DNA of 29,556 nt from positions 1 through 29,556 of the IMG/VR virus record IMGVR_UViG_3300033571_026852, one strand, 5' to 3'. Positions 7,950 through 16,218 of the stretch are shown one piece after another. How positions within the stretch are numbered: position 1 is the stretch's first letter; each line of letters starts with the position of its first letter. The position numbers were made by a program, and so were the translations under genes. The notes below the pieces were generated by a model. That model was not told the origin of the DNA. It saw only the letters and a program-made list of their open reading frames with translations, and searched no databases. The DNA is from a virus.

Positions 7950-8539
7950 AACCTTTCAATCAAAGATTTGAGGATTTTAGATTACAATCTTCCACTCTCA
8001 ATTCTCCAGGCGAGGATTCTTTTCTATTCTGGTTTGAAAATTACGTTAACCAAAGAAAAGAATTCAACCCTGATGAATTTCTAACGGGAAAGGTTTATTC
8101 TTTTGAGTATAATGACAAACTGGAAAAAAGTAAAAAATTCATAAATAAAAGACCCGTTGTTTTTTTTACCGGGTATTTCATAAAAGAAGAAAAAAATCTT
8201 TTCAGCGGTATTGATTTAATTCTTATGCCTCCGATGATCAGAATTCCATTCTTTACAAAAATTCAAAGTGTATTCGGTTCCCAGATCGAAACCAACATCA
8301 AAAAAGTTGAAGAGGGACAGGCAAAGAGTCAAATTCAGTTCAAAACTGACTATGAAACTCTCAACACCATATTAACTGGAATTCCCTTCAAGAATTCCTA
8401 CAGGGTGTGGGATCTTAAAAAAGTGAGAGACATTATAGAAATTCCTGTCGAAGAATGGACTAGAATAGTTTATCTTCACACTAGAGCAATTGAAGGGACC
8501 CCGATTGAAGAGATATATAAGAAAAATATGCAGTTTTAA
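7946..8539 (+). CDS. Conserved-looking unknown phage protein (197 residues)
   Basis: Begins at an ATG overlapping the gp4 stop and ends at a TAA whose last base is the first base of the portal start, so it is tightly coupled to head genes. Recognisable features are only general: GKVYSFEYND (48-57), a hydrophobic RPVVFFTGYF stretch (69-78), and GIDLILMPPMIRIPFF. This resembles a type of small protein often found among structural genes of T4-like phages, but I cannot name it. It does not resemble T4 gp53, which follows gp4 in T4. The portal promoter candidate lies inside its 3' end. Confidence 0.7.
   Translation: MKPFNQRFEDFRLQSSTLNSPGEDSFLFWFENYVNQRKEFNPDEFLTGKVYSFEYNDKLEKSKKFINKRPVVFFTGYFIKEEKNLFSGIDLILMPPMIRIPFFTKIQSVFGSQIETNIKKVEEGQAKSQIQFKTDYETLNTILTGIPFKNSYRVWDLKKVRDIIEIPVEEWTRIVYLHTRAIEGTPIEEIYKKNMQF
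8511..8521 (+). promoter_or_regulatory. Candidate late promoter (AGATATATAAG) for first portal gene
   Basis: An ATATATA core at 8513-8519, inside the 3' end of the preceding gene, ends 19 nt before the portal ATG at 8539. Spacing matches the elements before 4498, 16219 and 23783 (18, 18 and 19 nt). Being inside a coding region lowers certainty. Confidence 0.45.
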
Positions 8540-10128
8540 TGGCTGGATTTACTGACGGAAAGAAAACATTTTTTGATACAATAATCGAAAACATTAGGAA
8601 AGTAGGCAGTTTTGGAATGGCCTATGGAGATCTCGTTGTCAAAAATTCACAAGCCGTTGGGGTCACTGAAGCACAGTTTCTCAAAAAAGGAGGGATCAAA
8701 GATGAGGCTTTTCTATTTGGTTTAAAAAGATCTGATACAACAACAAAGCAATACATAGCTTATTTTGATAAAGATTTTAAGAACAAAAGACACTATGTAC
8801 AGGGTTTTGCACAAAACCCAGAGATTGAATTCATTCTTGATACAATTTGTGACGAATCGATAGTTTACGACGAGAAAAACTTTTGGGCTTATTTTTCTTT
8901 CATGCAACATGATGATGTGGATGAAGATGTTTCTTCTAAGGTTCAAAAAAGATATAAGGAAATCTATAATTTGTTTGGGTTTAACCAAGACATTCTTGCT
9001 TGGCACCTCTTCAGAAAATTTCTGGTCGAGGGAAATCTATCATTCGAAATCATATTTGACAAGAAAGGAAAAAACATCATAGGATTCAAGGAGATCGATG
9101 CTGCTTCATTAGTTCCCACAGTTGAGCAGCAACCAGATGGTTCTTATGTTGACATTTGGATTCAATACCCAGATAATCCGTCACTCACAAGAAAACTTTA
9201 TGACTCCCAAATTATCTACATAAGTTATGCAAAGGGTGGAGGAACCGCTGCTAGAATTAGTTATGTTGAGAGGCTTATTAGGTCATTTAACTTATTGAGG
9301 ATTATGGAGCACACCAGAATAATTTGGAACGTGATGAATTCCTCATTCAGGATGGCGATGACAGTTCCTATTGGGACCAAATCCCCACAGAAAGCCAAAC
9401 AAACGCTTGGTGAATTGATGAGCATTTACAAGGAGGACATAAGACTCAACACTGATAGTGGTGAATTGACTGTTGATGGACGTCCTAAGATTCAATTTTT
9501 CAAGAACTATCTCATGCCATCCTCACCGAATGGTACACCTGATATTCAGCCATTGACTGGAGCAGGAGACGCAACTGCTTTTTCTGACACGAAGGCTCTG
9601 CAATATTTTGCCAACAAACTTCGGATCGATTCTAAAGTTCCTGCCAGTAGGTTCGGTAGGGATGATTCTGGATCAGAGGGAACTATCACATTCTCTGCTG
9701 ATGGTCTAGACCAGGAGGAAATAAGATTTGGTAAGTTTATAAATCGTCTTCGCTCTATCTACCAAGAGATTCTGATGAAGCCCCTTTGGGTCCAATTTTG
9801 TTTGGACTTTCCACAAATGAAAAATGACTATCTAATCAAATCGGAGTTTGGATTAGATTACGTTAAAGAGAACATGTTCAAGGAGGCCAAAGAGATGGAG
9901 GTAATGACAGCAAGAAAAGACCAGGTCATCAAAATACTAGGCTTGAAAGATTCAGAAGGCAAGTCATATTTCAATTTGAAATTTGCCCTAGATAGATGGT
10001 TAGGGATGTCTAACCAAGATATGCTCGACAACGAGAAATTCAAAGAAGAAGCCAAAAAGAAAAAGGAAAAATCAGGAGAGGGAGAAAAGAAAGAAGGCGG
10101 TGAAAAAGAGGGAGAATTTACAATTTAA
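8539..10128 (+). CDS. 20: Portal vertex protein gp20-like, copy 1
   Basis: A 529-residue homologue of T4 gp20, which forms the dodecameric ring at the head vertex through which DNA is packaged and ejected, and which starts prohead assembly. Family signatures: AYFDKDF (74-80); EFILDTICDESIVYDEKNF (about 94-112); RIMEHTRIIWNVMNSSF; MTVPIGTKSPQKAKQTLGEL with YKEDI shortly after; and KPLWVQFCLDFPQMKND near the C-terminal third. It ends in a Lys/Glu/Gly-rich tail. A second, clearly paralogous portal gene follows after only 3 nt. Copy 1 has a middle segment with TPDIQPLTGAGDATAF that differs from copy 2. Nothing suggests decay in either copy. Confidence 0.88.
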   Translation: MAGFTDGKKTFFDTIIENIRKVGSFGMAYGDLVVKNSQAVGVTEAQFLKKGGIKDEAFLFGLKRSDTTTKQYIAYFDKDFKNKRHYVQGFAQNPEIEFILDTICDESIVYDEKNFWAYFSFMQHDDVDEDVSSKVQKRYKEIYNLFGFNQDILAWHLFRKFLVEGNLSFEIIFDKKGKNIIGFKEIDAASLVPTVEQQPDGSYVDIWIQYPDNPSLTRKLYDSQIIYISYAKGGGTAARISYVERLIRSFNLLRIMEHTRIIWNVMNSSFRMAMTVPIGTKSPQKAKQTLGELMSIYKEDIRLNTDSGELTVDGRPKIQFFKNYLMPSSPNGTPDIQPLTGAGDATAFSDTKALQYFANKLRIDSKVPASRFGRDDSGSEGTITFSADGLDQEEIRFGKFINRLRSIYQEILMKPLWVQFCLDFPQMKNDYLIKSEFGLDYVKENMFKEAKEMEVMTARKDQVIKILGLKDSEGKSYFNLKFALDRWLGMSNQDMLDNEKFKEEAKKKKEKSGEGEKKEGGEKEGEFTI

Positions 10129-10131
10129 AAG

Positions 10132-11772
10132 ATGGCAGGATTTATAGATAATTTAGGGAAAATCAACCCCAACGTTTCAAGAATCATTAAAACGATCAGT
10201 GGATTGGGATCCTTTGGAATGGAATACAAGGACATGGTGATTCAGGATTCGATGGCAATCGGTATTTCTGAAGCCAACATGAGAGAACGATTCGGATACG
10301 CTCAAGATGATGAGGATTTCATTTATAGTATTGCAGCGCAAGATTCATCTAACAGAAAATACATTGCCTATTTTGATAAGGACTACCCTGTAAGAAGGGA
10401 CTTTCTAAGAACTTTTGCGCTCAACTCCGAGATAGAATACATTCTAGATACTCTTTGTGACGAGGGGATAGTTTATGACGAGAAAAACTTCTTTTGTCAT
10501 CCCGCAACCATGAACATGGATTTGAAGGATGAGGTCATGAAAGCTCTAAGAAAGAATTTCAGAAAGCTCTACGTCCTACACAACTTCACCAACGGATTAA
10601 CAGCTTGGCAATACTTTAGACAACTTCTGGTAGAAGGATTTCTGGCATTTGAAATCATATATTCTAGTGATGGAAAGGATATAGTTGGATTCAAAGAATT
10701 GGATGCAACAAGTTTGACCCCTGCGGTTGAAAAGAAACCTGATGGTACCAGAGAGAGTGTCTGGTGGCAGTATTATGGAGAGACAACTAGACAAAGAAAA
10801 TTGTTGGATGCTCAATTGATTTACATTTCTTATGCTAAATCAAACACGGTTGCTAGAACATCTTATTGTGAAAGACTAGTTCGATCTTACAACTTGTTGA
10901 AAATCATGGAGCATTCTAGAATCATTTGGAATGTGATGAACTCCCAATATAGAATTAAGATGACTGTTCCAATAGGGAGCAAGTCTCCACAAAAGGCAAA
11001 GGAAACATTGGGAGAGCTAATGTCTGCTTATAAAGAAGATATTAAGCTAGACACAAGTTCTGGAGAACTTGCTATTAATGGTAGACCAGATTTGCAATTC
11101 TATAAGAACTATCTTTTTCCACAAGCTGGGGGAGAATCAACCAAGGTAGAGACGATCAATGCACAAGGTCCCAATCTCAACATAATGGATTCTGTAGTTT
11201 ATTTCTATAATAAACTCAGAATGGATTCTAAAATTCCCTATAATAGATTCTCAGCAAGATGGGGATCTGGTTCTGCAGCAGCTTATAAAATACCAGCCGA
11301 TGGTTCTGAAAGGGATGAAGTGCGTTTTGCCAAATTCATAACTCGTTTAAGATCTATTTTCCAAGAGATCATGGTGAAGCCACTTTGGATCCAGATGTGT
11401 TTGGACTTTCCCAATTTAAAAAATGATTCAGAGTTTAGAAGCCAAATAGGAATCAAATATGAAAGCGACAACACGTTTGGTGAATCTAGAGAAATTGAGC
11501 AACTACTCAAGCACATAGATTTTATTAATTCATTGGGTGAAATCAAAGAAACCGTCAATGAAGAGGAGGTACAATATTTTGACCAAGACTTCTTAATTGA
11601 AAGATGGTCGGGTCTTTCATATGAAGACATAATGGCTAACAAAAAATATAAGCAAACAGAGAAGGTTGAATCGGCTCCTGCTGAAGCTCCAGAAGGAGGA
11701 GCAGAGGAAGAGGCACCAGCGGCCACTCCTGAAACCGAAGCCCCTGCTGAAGGAGGAGAGGAGACAGCTTAG
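10132..11772 (+). CDS. 20: Portal vertex protein gp20-like, copy 2
   Basis: A 546-residue paralogue of the preceding portal gene, sharing all its signatures: AYFDKDY, YILDTLCDEGIVYDEKNF, KIMEHSRIIWNVMNSQY, MTVPIGSKSPQKAKETLGEL and KPLWIQMCLDFPNLKND. It differs from copy 1 in the N-terminal 60 residues, in the segment around QAGGESTKVETINAQG, and in the C-terminal tail, which is rich in Ala, Pro and Glu (APEGGAEEEAPAATPETEAP) instead of Lys/Glu. Both copies look intact and co-transcribed. Mixed rings, a division of labour, or one copy being an assembly or regulatory variant are all possible. Which copy builds the vertex cannot be told from sequence. Confidence 0.88.
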   Translation: MAGFIDNLGKINPNVSRIIKTISGLGSFGMEYKDMVIQDSMAIGISEANMRERFGYAQDDEDFIYSIAAQDSSNRKYIAYFDKDYPVRRDFLRTFALNSEIEYILDTLCDEGIVYDEKNFFCHPATMNMDLKDEVMKALRKNFRKLYVLHNFTNGLTAWQYFRQLLVEGFLAFEIIYSSDGKDIVGFKELDATSLTPAVEKKPDGTRESVWWQYYGETTRQRKLLDAQLIYISYAKSNTVARTSYCERLVRSYNLLKIMEHSRIIWNVMNSQYRIKMTVPIGSKSPQKAKETLGELMSAYKEDIKLDTSSGELAINGRPDLQFYKNYLFPQAGGESTKVETINAQGPNLNIMDSVVYFYNKLRMDSKIPYNRFSARWGSGSAAAYKIPADGSERDEVRFAKFITRLRSIFQEIMVKPLWIQMCLDFPNLKNDSEFRSQIGIKYESDNTFGESREIEQLLKHIDFINSLGEIKETVNEEEVQYFDQDFLIERWSGLSYEDIMANKKYKQTEKVESAPAEAPEGGAEEEAPAATPETEAPAEGGEETA

Positions 11773-11796
11773 CAAATAATATCTCAATTCATTTTT

Positions 11797-11823
11797 TTGA
11801 TTCTGTAGGAATTTCTACATTTG
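11797..11823 (+). promoter_or_regulatory. Bacteroidota-type host promoter before ligase gene
   Basis: TACATTTG (11816-11823) is an exact match to the TAnnTTTG -7 element of Bacteroidota primary-sigma promoters. A TTG (11797-11799), the usual -33 element, lies 16 nt upstream, slightly closer than usual. The pair sits in a 67-nt gap and would start transcription about 10 nt before the ligase ATG. This suits an early or middle replication block read by host polymerase. Confidence 0.5.
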
Positions 11824-11839
11824 TATCAAATCAAGAAAT

Positions 11840-13162
11840 ATGAAACAGGAATTAGAGGTATTGCTTAAGGTAGAGTCAACCACTGGTGAGGGCTCACAAA
11901 AATTCAAACAAGAACTCATTAAAGGAAATCGAGGACAGGTCCTTGATTATTTTCTGAAAGTTGCACTCAACCCCTTTCTAACTACTAAACTTCACAAACT
12001 GGAGGTTATCGAACATAGCCCCTATCTTGTCGACTACGATCCTTTCGAAAAGTTCGAGGATCTTACTTCCAGACTATTCGTGGCTCCAGCTCCAAATGAC
12101 AAATTTCGTGAGGAAGCGTTCGAACTAGTCAACTGTATAGATCTTCCTTTTGAACACAGGAAGTTACTAGGTAAGATTTTGACTAAGAGATTGAACATTG
12201 GGATAGGAGCAAAACTCATCAACAAAGCGGTAGGAATTGAGCTTATTCCTGATCCAAGTCTGATGCTAGCCCAAGATGACGAAGACGAAATCAACAACTG
12301 GCCACAAATCATTTGTGAGGAAAAGTATGATGGTGTTCGTATAGCAGCTTTCGTATCAGGAAGGGAGGTTAAATTTTTTACACGAGCATTTAATGAAATC
12401 CCCTCACACTACTTAAAGAAAATTGCTGATGAGTGTTTGGAGCTTATAGAACACTCTGGTTTACAAGGTGATTGGTTTTTTGACGGAGAACTTACAGATG
12501 CAAATCGCAAAACTGTTTCAGGAAAGGTCAATCAAATGCTCAAAGGAAAACCACAAGACTCAATAGGAAATGATCTTCTATTTAATGTTTTTGATCTTGA
12601 AGATGCAGAAACACTTAAAAATGGTAAAGGAGTTATTCCTTTCTCCCTAAGAAGGGCCTCATTAGAAGCTGTTTTTAATACGTGTACGACATCTTTGGTG
12701 GTGCTGGCAGAATCTTTTATAGCTAGGGAAAAAGAACTCATATACGACTACTATAATCATATTGTAAGCCGTGGTGGTGAGGGAGTTATTTTGAAAAATC
12801 CAGATCACGTCTATGAATGTAAGAGGTCTAAGAATTGGATTAAACTCAAGGAGGTTAACGAATGTGATTTGGTTATCAAGGGTTGGTACCCAGGGGAAGG
12901 AAAAAGAGAAGGCCAAATTGGTGGATTCATTTGTGAGGATCTGTCCGGACAATTGAAAGTGAAAATAGGTTCAGGATTTACCGATGATGATTTGAAAGAA
13001 TTAAGTGAAAATCCTGACTCCCACATGAATAAAATCTGTTCTGTACAGTATAATGTAATAATAAGTGATAAGAACTCAAACTGGTCTTTGTTCTTGCCAC
13101 GATTTGTTGAAATGAGGAACGATAAAACACAACCTGACGATTTGAAAGACAAACTAAAATGA
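11840..13162 (+). CDS. 30: ATP-dependent DNA ligase
   Basis: A 440-residue ligase of the T4 gp30 type, somewhat shorter than T4's 487. It seals nicks in phage DNA during replication and repair using ATP. Motif I is EKYDGVRI, with K162 as the adenylated lysine. Later motifs are GDWFFDGELTD (III-like), GGEGVILKNP (IV) and KNWIKLKE (V), followed by an OB-fold with IKGWYPGEGKREGQIGGF. The N-terminal domain (1-150) matches the helical DNA-binding part (LNIGIGAKLINKA). It follows a Bacteroidota-type promoter and overlaps the clamp-loader gene by 4 nt (ATGA), making a replication operon that continues to 16173. Confidence 0.93.
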   Translation: MKQELEVLLKVESTTGEGSQKFKQELIKGNRGQVLDYFLKVALNPFLTTKLHKLEVIEHSPYLVDYDPFEKFEDLTSRLFVAPAPNDKFREEAFELVNCIDLPFEHRKLLGKILTKRLNIGIGAKLINKAVGIELIPDPSLMLAQDDEDEINNWPQIICEEKYDGVRIAAFVSGREVKFFTRAFNEIPSHYLKKIADECLELIEHSGLQGDWFFDGELTDANRKTVSGKVNQMLKGKPQDSIGNDLLFNVFDLEDAETLKNGKGVIPFSLRRASLEAVFNTCTTSLVVLAESFIAREKELIYDYYNHIVSRGGEGVILKNPDHVYECKRSKNWIKLKEVNECDLVIKGWYPGEGKREGQIGGFICEDLSGQLKVKIGSGFTDDDLKELSENPDSHMNKICSVQYNVIISDKNSNWSLFLPRFVEMRNDKTQPDDLKDKLK

Positions 13163-14112
13163 TACAAGAACTTTTAACAGAAAAACTAAGACCGAAAGAG
13201 CTCAGACACATGATCCTTCCAGAAAGGATCAAAAGCTCCTTTGAATCTGGCTTACAACAAAACGTTCTCCTATCTGGATCCCCAGGTTCAGGCAAAACGA
13301 GCATGGCCAAAATTCTAATCAGAAACCACCCGAGCTTGTTCATCAATGTTTCTGATGAGAGTTCCGTTGACACAATCAGAACCAAGATCCACGATTTTTG
13401 TTCAACAGTTTCCATTATGGATGGGGAAAACAAGATGAAAGTTGTGGTGCTAGATGAGTTCGATGGAGCGTCTGAACAATTTTATAAAGCTCTTAGAGGA
13501 ACAATCGAAAAGTACGCTAAGGGAACTAGATTTGTTGCCACCTGTAATTATCTTAACAAAATCCCGGAAGCCATTCGTTCAAGATTTGAACTTTATGATT
13601 TCGACCCATTGAGTCAATCAGAAGAACAAGAAATCAAAACTCAATGGAAAGAGAGAGTGGACAAGATTCTAAGTGCTTTAGGGATTGAACACGAAGAAAA
13701 GAATTTAGAGATCTTTACCAAGAAGTACTTTCCTGACATGAGGTCTGCTTTAAATACAATCCAAAGGTGGAATATTGACGGGGTAACAGATCTGACGGAA
13801 TCCAAAATAAACGAAGTTCTCTGGGATGACGAAGAACTATTCGAACTTGTGTTCTCGAAATGTGACCCAATCAAAAATTACCAATTTATAGTTGGACAAT
13901 ATTCTTCGAAAATAGATGATGCCATGTCCTCCCTTGGAACGGAGTTCATCAAATGGATTCAAGAAAAACGTCCACAGAATATAGGATTGGTTCCGGGAAT
14001 AATCATTTCAGTTGCCAAATACCAATCAGAGAGAAATCTTGTTATTGATCCGGTTCTGAGTCTACTAGCACTTGTTTACACATTACAGCAGTTAACGAAT
14101 AAGAACGCCTAG
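13159..14112 (+). CDS. 44: Sliding-clamp loader large subunit, gp44-like AAA+ ATPase
   Basis: A 317-residue AAA+ protein matching T4 gp44. Walker A is GSPGSGKT (40-47), Walker B VVVLDEFD (95-102), sensor 1 is N130 in ATCN, and the arginine finger is in RSRF (140-143), the phage version of the SRC motif. Sensor 2 lies in PDMRSALN. The complex opens the gp45 clamp and loads it onto primed DNA for polymerase. The start is coupled to the ligase stop by a 4-nt overlap. gp45 itself is not in the window. The small partner gp62 may be the gene at 15772. Confidence 0.92.
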   Translation: MIQELLTEKLRPKELRHMILPERIKSSFESGLQQNVLLSGSPGSGKTSMAKILIRNHPSLFINVSDESSVDTIRTKIHDFCSTVSIMDGENKMKVVVLDEFDGASEQFYKALRGTIEKYAKGTRFVATCNYLNKIPEAIRSRFELYDFDPLSQSEEQEIKTQWKERVDKILSALGIEHEEKNLEIFTKKYFPDMRSALNTIQRWNIDGVTDLTESKINEVLWDDEELFELVFSKCDPIKNYQFIVGQYSSKIDDAMSSLGTEFIKWIQEKRPQNIGLVPGIIISVAKYQSERNLVIDPVLSLLALVYTLQQLTNKNA

Positions 14113-14170
14113 CAAATTACCCGTTAAGTCAGAAAACAGATACAACGAGTAGTAAACTACACAATTTTAG

Positions 14171-14638
14171 ATGCAAAACAAAATTATCATAGTTGGACCG
14201 GGGGGATCAGGAAAAGACTATCTAAGGAAGAAGTTTGAAACTAAAGGTTTCAGCTTTGGTGTTCTCCATACGTCCAGACCACAAAGAAAAGAAGAGGAAG
14301 AGGGAAGAGACTATTTCTTTAGAAACAGGGATTTCTTTCTCGATAACAAGGAGATGTTTGTTCAGGTGCAGATTTTCAATGATTGGTTTTATGGGCTTTC
14401 AAGGGAAGAATTCATCATGAAAGATTTATTTATCCTTAGCCCAGCAGGTCTGACAGGTCTCTCTGATGAGGATAAAACAAACTCTTTAGTGATCTACCTT
14501 AATCCCCCTGCTGAACTGAGAAGACAAAGACTTTCTGCTAGAAGCGATGCAGACACTGTAGATAGGAGGATTTCAGCTGACGAGAGGGATTTTTCAGCAT
14601 TTTCAGAGTATGATATTATGATAACAAATATTTTTTAG
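14171..14638 (+). CDS. Guanylate-kinase-like nucleotide kinase
   Basis: A 155-residue P-loop protein: GPGGSGKD (9-16) is the ATP-binding loop, HTSRPQRKEEEEGRDYFF (33-50) is the guanylate-kinase GMP-binding signature (TSRPxRxxExxGxDYxF), and RRQRLSARSD supplies lid arginines. It is shorter than cellular Gmk (about 190-210 residues), with a compact lid and C terminus. It likely phosphorylates (d)GMP or another deoxynucleoside monophosphate for phage DNA synthesis, consistent with its place between clamp loader and 5' nuclease. A 58-nt gap precedes it. The next gene starts immediately after its stop. Substrate choice is inferred, not visible. Confidence 0.82.
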   Translation: MQNKIIIVGPGGSGKDYLRKKFETKGFSFGVLHTSRPQRKEEEEGRDYFFRNRDFFLDNKEMFVQVQIFNDWFYGLSREEFIMKDLFILSPAGLTGLSDEDKTNSLVIYLNPPAELRRQRLSARSDADTVDRRISADERDFSAFSEYDIMITNIF

Positions 14639-15772
14639 ATGATAACAGCAATAATTGATAGTAACTACATTTTCCATAAAACGTTTGGTATTTTTTCAGG
14701 TTTTGGAGCTAAGTCCCCTGGGGATGTTCTTTCCTCAGAGGGGGACAGGAACATGTTCGTTAGAAAGGTTATGACAGATCTCTGTTATTCATTAAATCAA
14801 ATTCCTGACTTGCATCGTGTTATTTTTTGCAAGGATTCTCGATCCTGGAGGAAAGATTATCAAATTACACGAAGTGTTTACAAGGAAAGCCGGGTAAAAA
14901 CAGAAGGTGTCGATTGGGGTTCTTTTTTTAAGTTGCTTGAAGAGTTGGGAGAATTTCTTTCCGAGAATGGTTATATTTATAGTACATGTGGGGGTGCGGA
15001 AGGCGACGACTTGATTTGGGCATGGTCAGAACATTTAAAAGATTCTGATGATGATATCATAGTAATTACTGGTGACAAAGATATGCACCAATTGGTTAGG
15101 GCATCGAATAGCAACTGGACTTGTATTTGGAACAGCCAGTCAAAAAACAACAAGTTTACTGTTCCACAAAATTGGAGATTAGAGGAGGAAAAGGAACCAA
15201 CAATTTTTGATGTTACCCCCTCTTCTGGATCCAACGATCACAAGCTCAAACATTTAATTTCCTCTTGCACTATTGAAGAAATAGACACCAAAGAATTTGT
15301 TTTCAAAAAGATTTTAATGGGAGATAGGAAAGACGATGTTCCTGGTGTATTCCCCCATGTCAACAAAGGGGGAAAGAATTCCAACATCGCTGAAGGTAAA
15401 GCTCAAAAGATTTGGAATTTATATGTGCAATCTCCTTGGTCAAGCTTATCAATGGAGGAACTTTGGGACAATGATGAATTCCTCACTTGGCTTGCAGGTT
15501 TGTCTTTAAGACTAATTAACCAAACGGATAACTCGGAAAATCGTGCGATCTTCAAACAGTTTTATGAGGAAAATGGAAAACTTGTTTGGCTCAACCATAG
15601 AGCGCTTCCAGAAGATATGGTTCTGAAGTTAAGAGAACATGTCTCTAAGTTAGATGCACAATCTCCTGCCAGAAATCCCCTGATTGACAAGAAGACTATG
15701 ATTGAAAAGTCACCTTGGTCCGATGACTCAAACACTCCACAAGCTTTCGATCCTTTTGCTTTTTTTAACTGA
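14639..15772 (+). CDS. rnh: 5'-3' exonuclease / RNase H of FEN family
   Basis: A 377-residue FEN-family nuclease like T4 RNase H, which removes RNA primers and short flaps in lagging-strand synthesis. Metal-binding acids are seen in order: D7 (IIDSNY), D66 (FCKDSRSWRKDY, with the basic R71/K72/Y74 set), E121/D123/D124 (GAEGDDLIW), D146/D148 (ITGDKDMHQL), and a helix-hairpin loop region GDRKDDVPG (228-236). All expected acids are present, so it should be active. It abuts the kinase gene and its stop overlaps the next start by one base (TGATG). It is somewhat longer than T4 Rnh (305), mainly in the middle and C terminus. Confidence 0.9.
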   Translation: MITAIIDSNYIFHKTFGIFSGFGAKSPGDVLSSEGDRNMFVRKVMTDLCYSLNQIPDLHRVIFCKDSRSWRKDYQITRSVYKESRVKTEGVDWGSFFKLLEELGEFLSENGYIYSTCGGAEGDDLIWAWSEHLKDSDDDIIVITGDKDMHQLVRASNSNWTCIWNSQSKNNKFTVPQNWRLEEEKEPTIFDVTPSSGSNDHKLKHLISSCTIEEIDTKEFVFKKILMGDRKDDVPGVFPHVNKGGKNSNIAEGKAQKIWNLYVQSPWSSLSMEELWDNDEFLTWLAGLSLRLINQTDNSENRAIFKQFYEENGKLVWLNHRALPEDMVLKLREHVSKLDAQSPARNPLIDKKTMIEKSPWSDDSNTPQAFDPFAFFN

Positions 15773-16173
15773 TGACAAATCCATTCGAACTGATTAAGTC
15801 TTTCTACACGTCTGATTGGCACAAAGTCAGAGATCGAGACAAAGCAAGAAATTTCTTTATGGTTAACAGATTGTGTGGAATAGCTTATCCTTTACAGGCA
15901 AATTCATTTAACCATTTGAAAATTCAGCCTGAAAAAGTCGTAGATTTTTGGAAACTTTTCATTACTCATCACAATAAAAAATCACCACAGTGGCTTTGGA
16001 CTAAAACACAAAAACCAAATCTAACCAAGGGTGATCCTAAGTATAAAGAAGATGTGATGGAATTTATTAAAACTAAGTATGGCATCTCTAATCGAGAAAT
16101 GGTCGAGATAATCGATTTTTTTCCAGAAAAGTTCAAAATTTTCTACCACGAGATAGAATCACTCCTCAGTTGA
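15772..16173 (+). CDS. Possible clamp-loader small subunit (gp62-like)
   Basis: A 133-residue protein in the replication operon, overlapping the nuclease stop by one base. FFMVNRLCGIAYPLQANSFN (28-47) and the later WLWTKTQKP resemble a small protein that accompanies gp44 and other replication genes in many T4-superfamily phages and is often taken as the clamp-loader small subunit gp62. T4 gp62 is 187 residues and very divergent, so this is a context-supported guess. There is no nucleotide-binding motif, as expected for gp62. The alternative is an unknown replication accessory protein. Confidence 0.4.
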   Translation: MTNPFELIKSFYTSDWHKVRDRDKARNFFMVNRLCGIAYPLQANSFNHLKIQPEKVVDFWKLFITHHNKKSPQWLWTKTQKPNLTKGDPKYKEDVMEFIKTKYGISNREMVEIIDFFPEKFKIFYHEIESLLS

Positions 16174-16191
16174 GGTTGGCTGTTGAAGTCC

Positions 16192-16201
16192 GGATATATA
16201 C
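16192..16201 (+). promoter_or_regulatory. Candidate late promoter GGATATATAC before fibre gene
   Basis: This 10-mer is identical to that at 4471-4480 and has the same 18-nt spacing from the ATATATA core to the ATG (16219). It lies in the 45-nt gap after the replication block, where a switch from early or middle to late transcription would be expected. Confidence 0.65.
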
Positions 16202-16218
16202 ACCAAACTTCTTCCGGA

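Noticed and set aside
7946-8539. T4 gp53 (baseplate wedge) by gene order after gp4
   Set aside because: The length is similar but I see no resemblance to gp53 sequence, so the gene is left unnamed.
16183-16185. TTG as the start of the second fibre gene
   Set aside because: It would put the GGATATATAC element inside the coding region; ATG 16219 has the same 18-nt promoter spacing as the gene at 4498.
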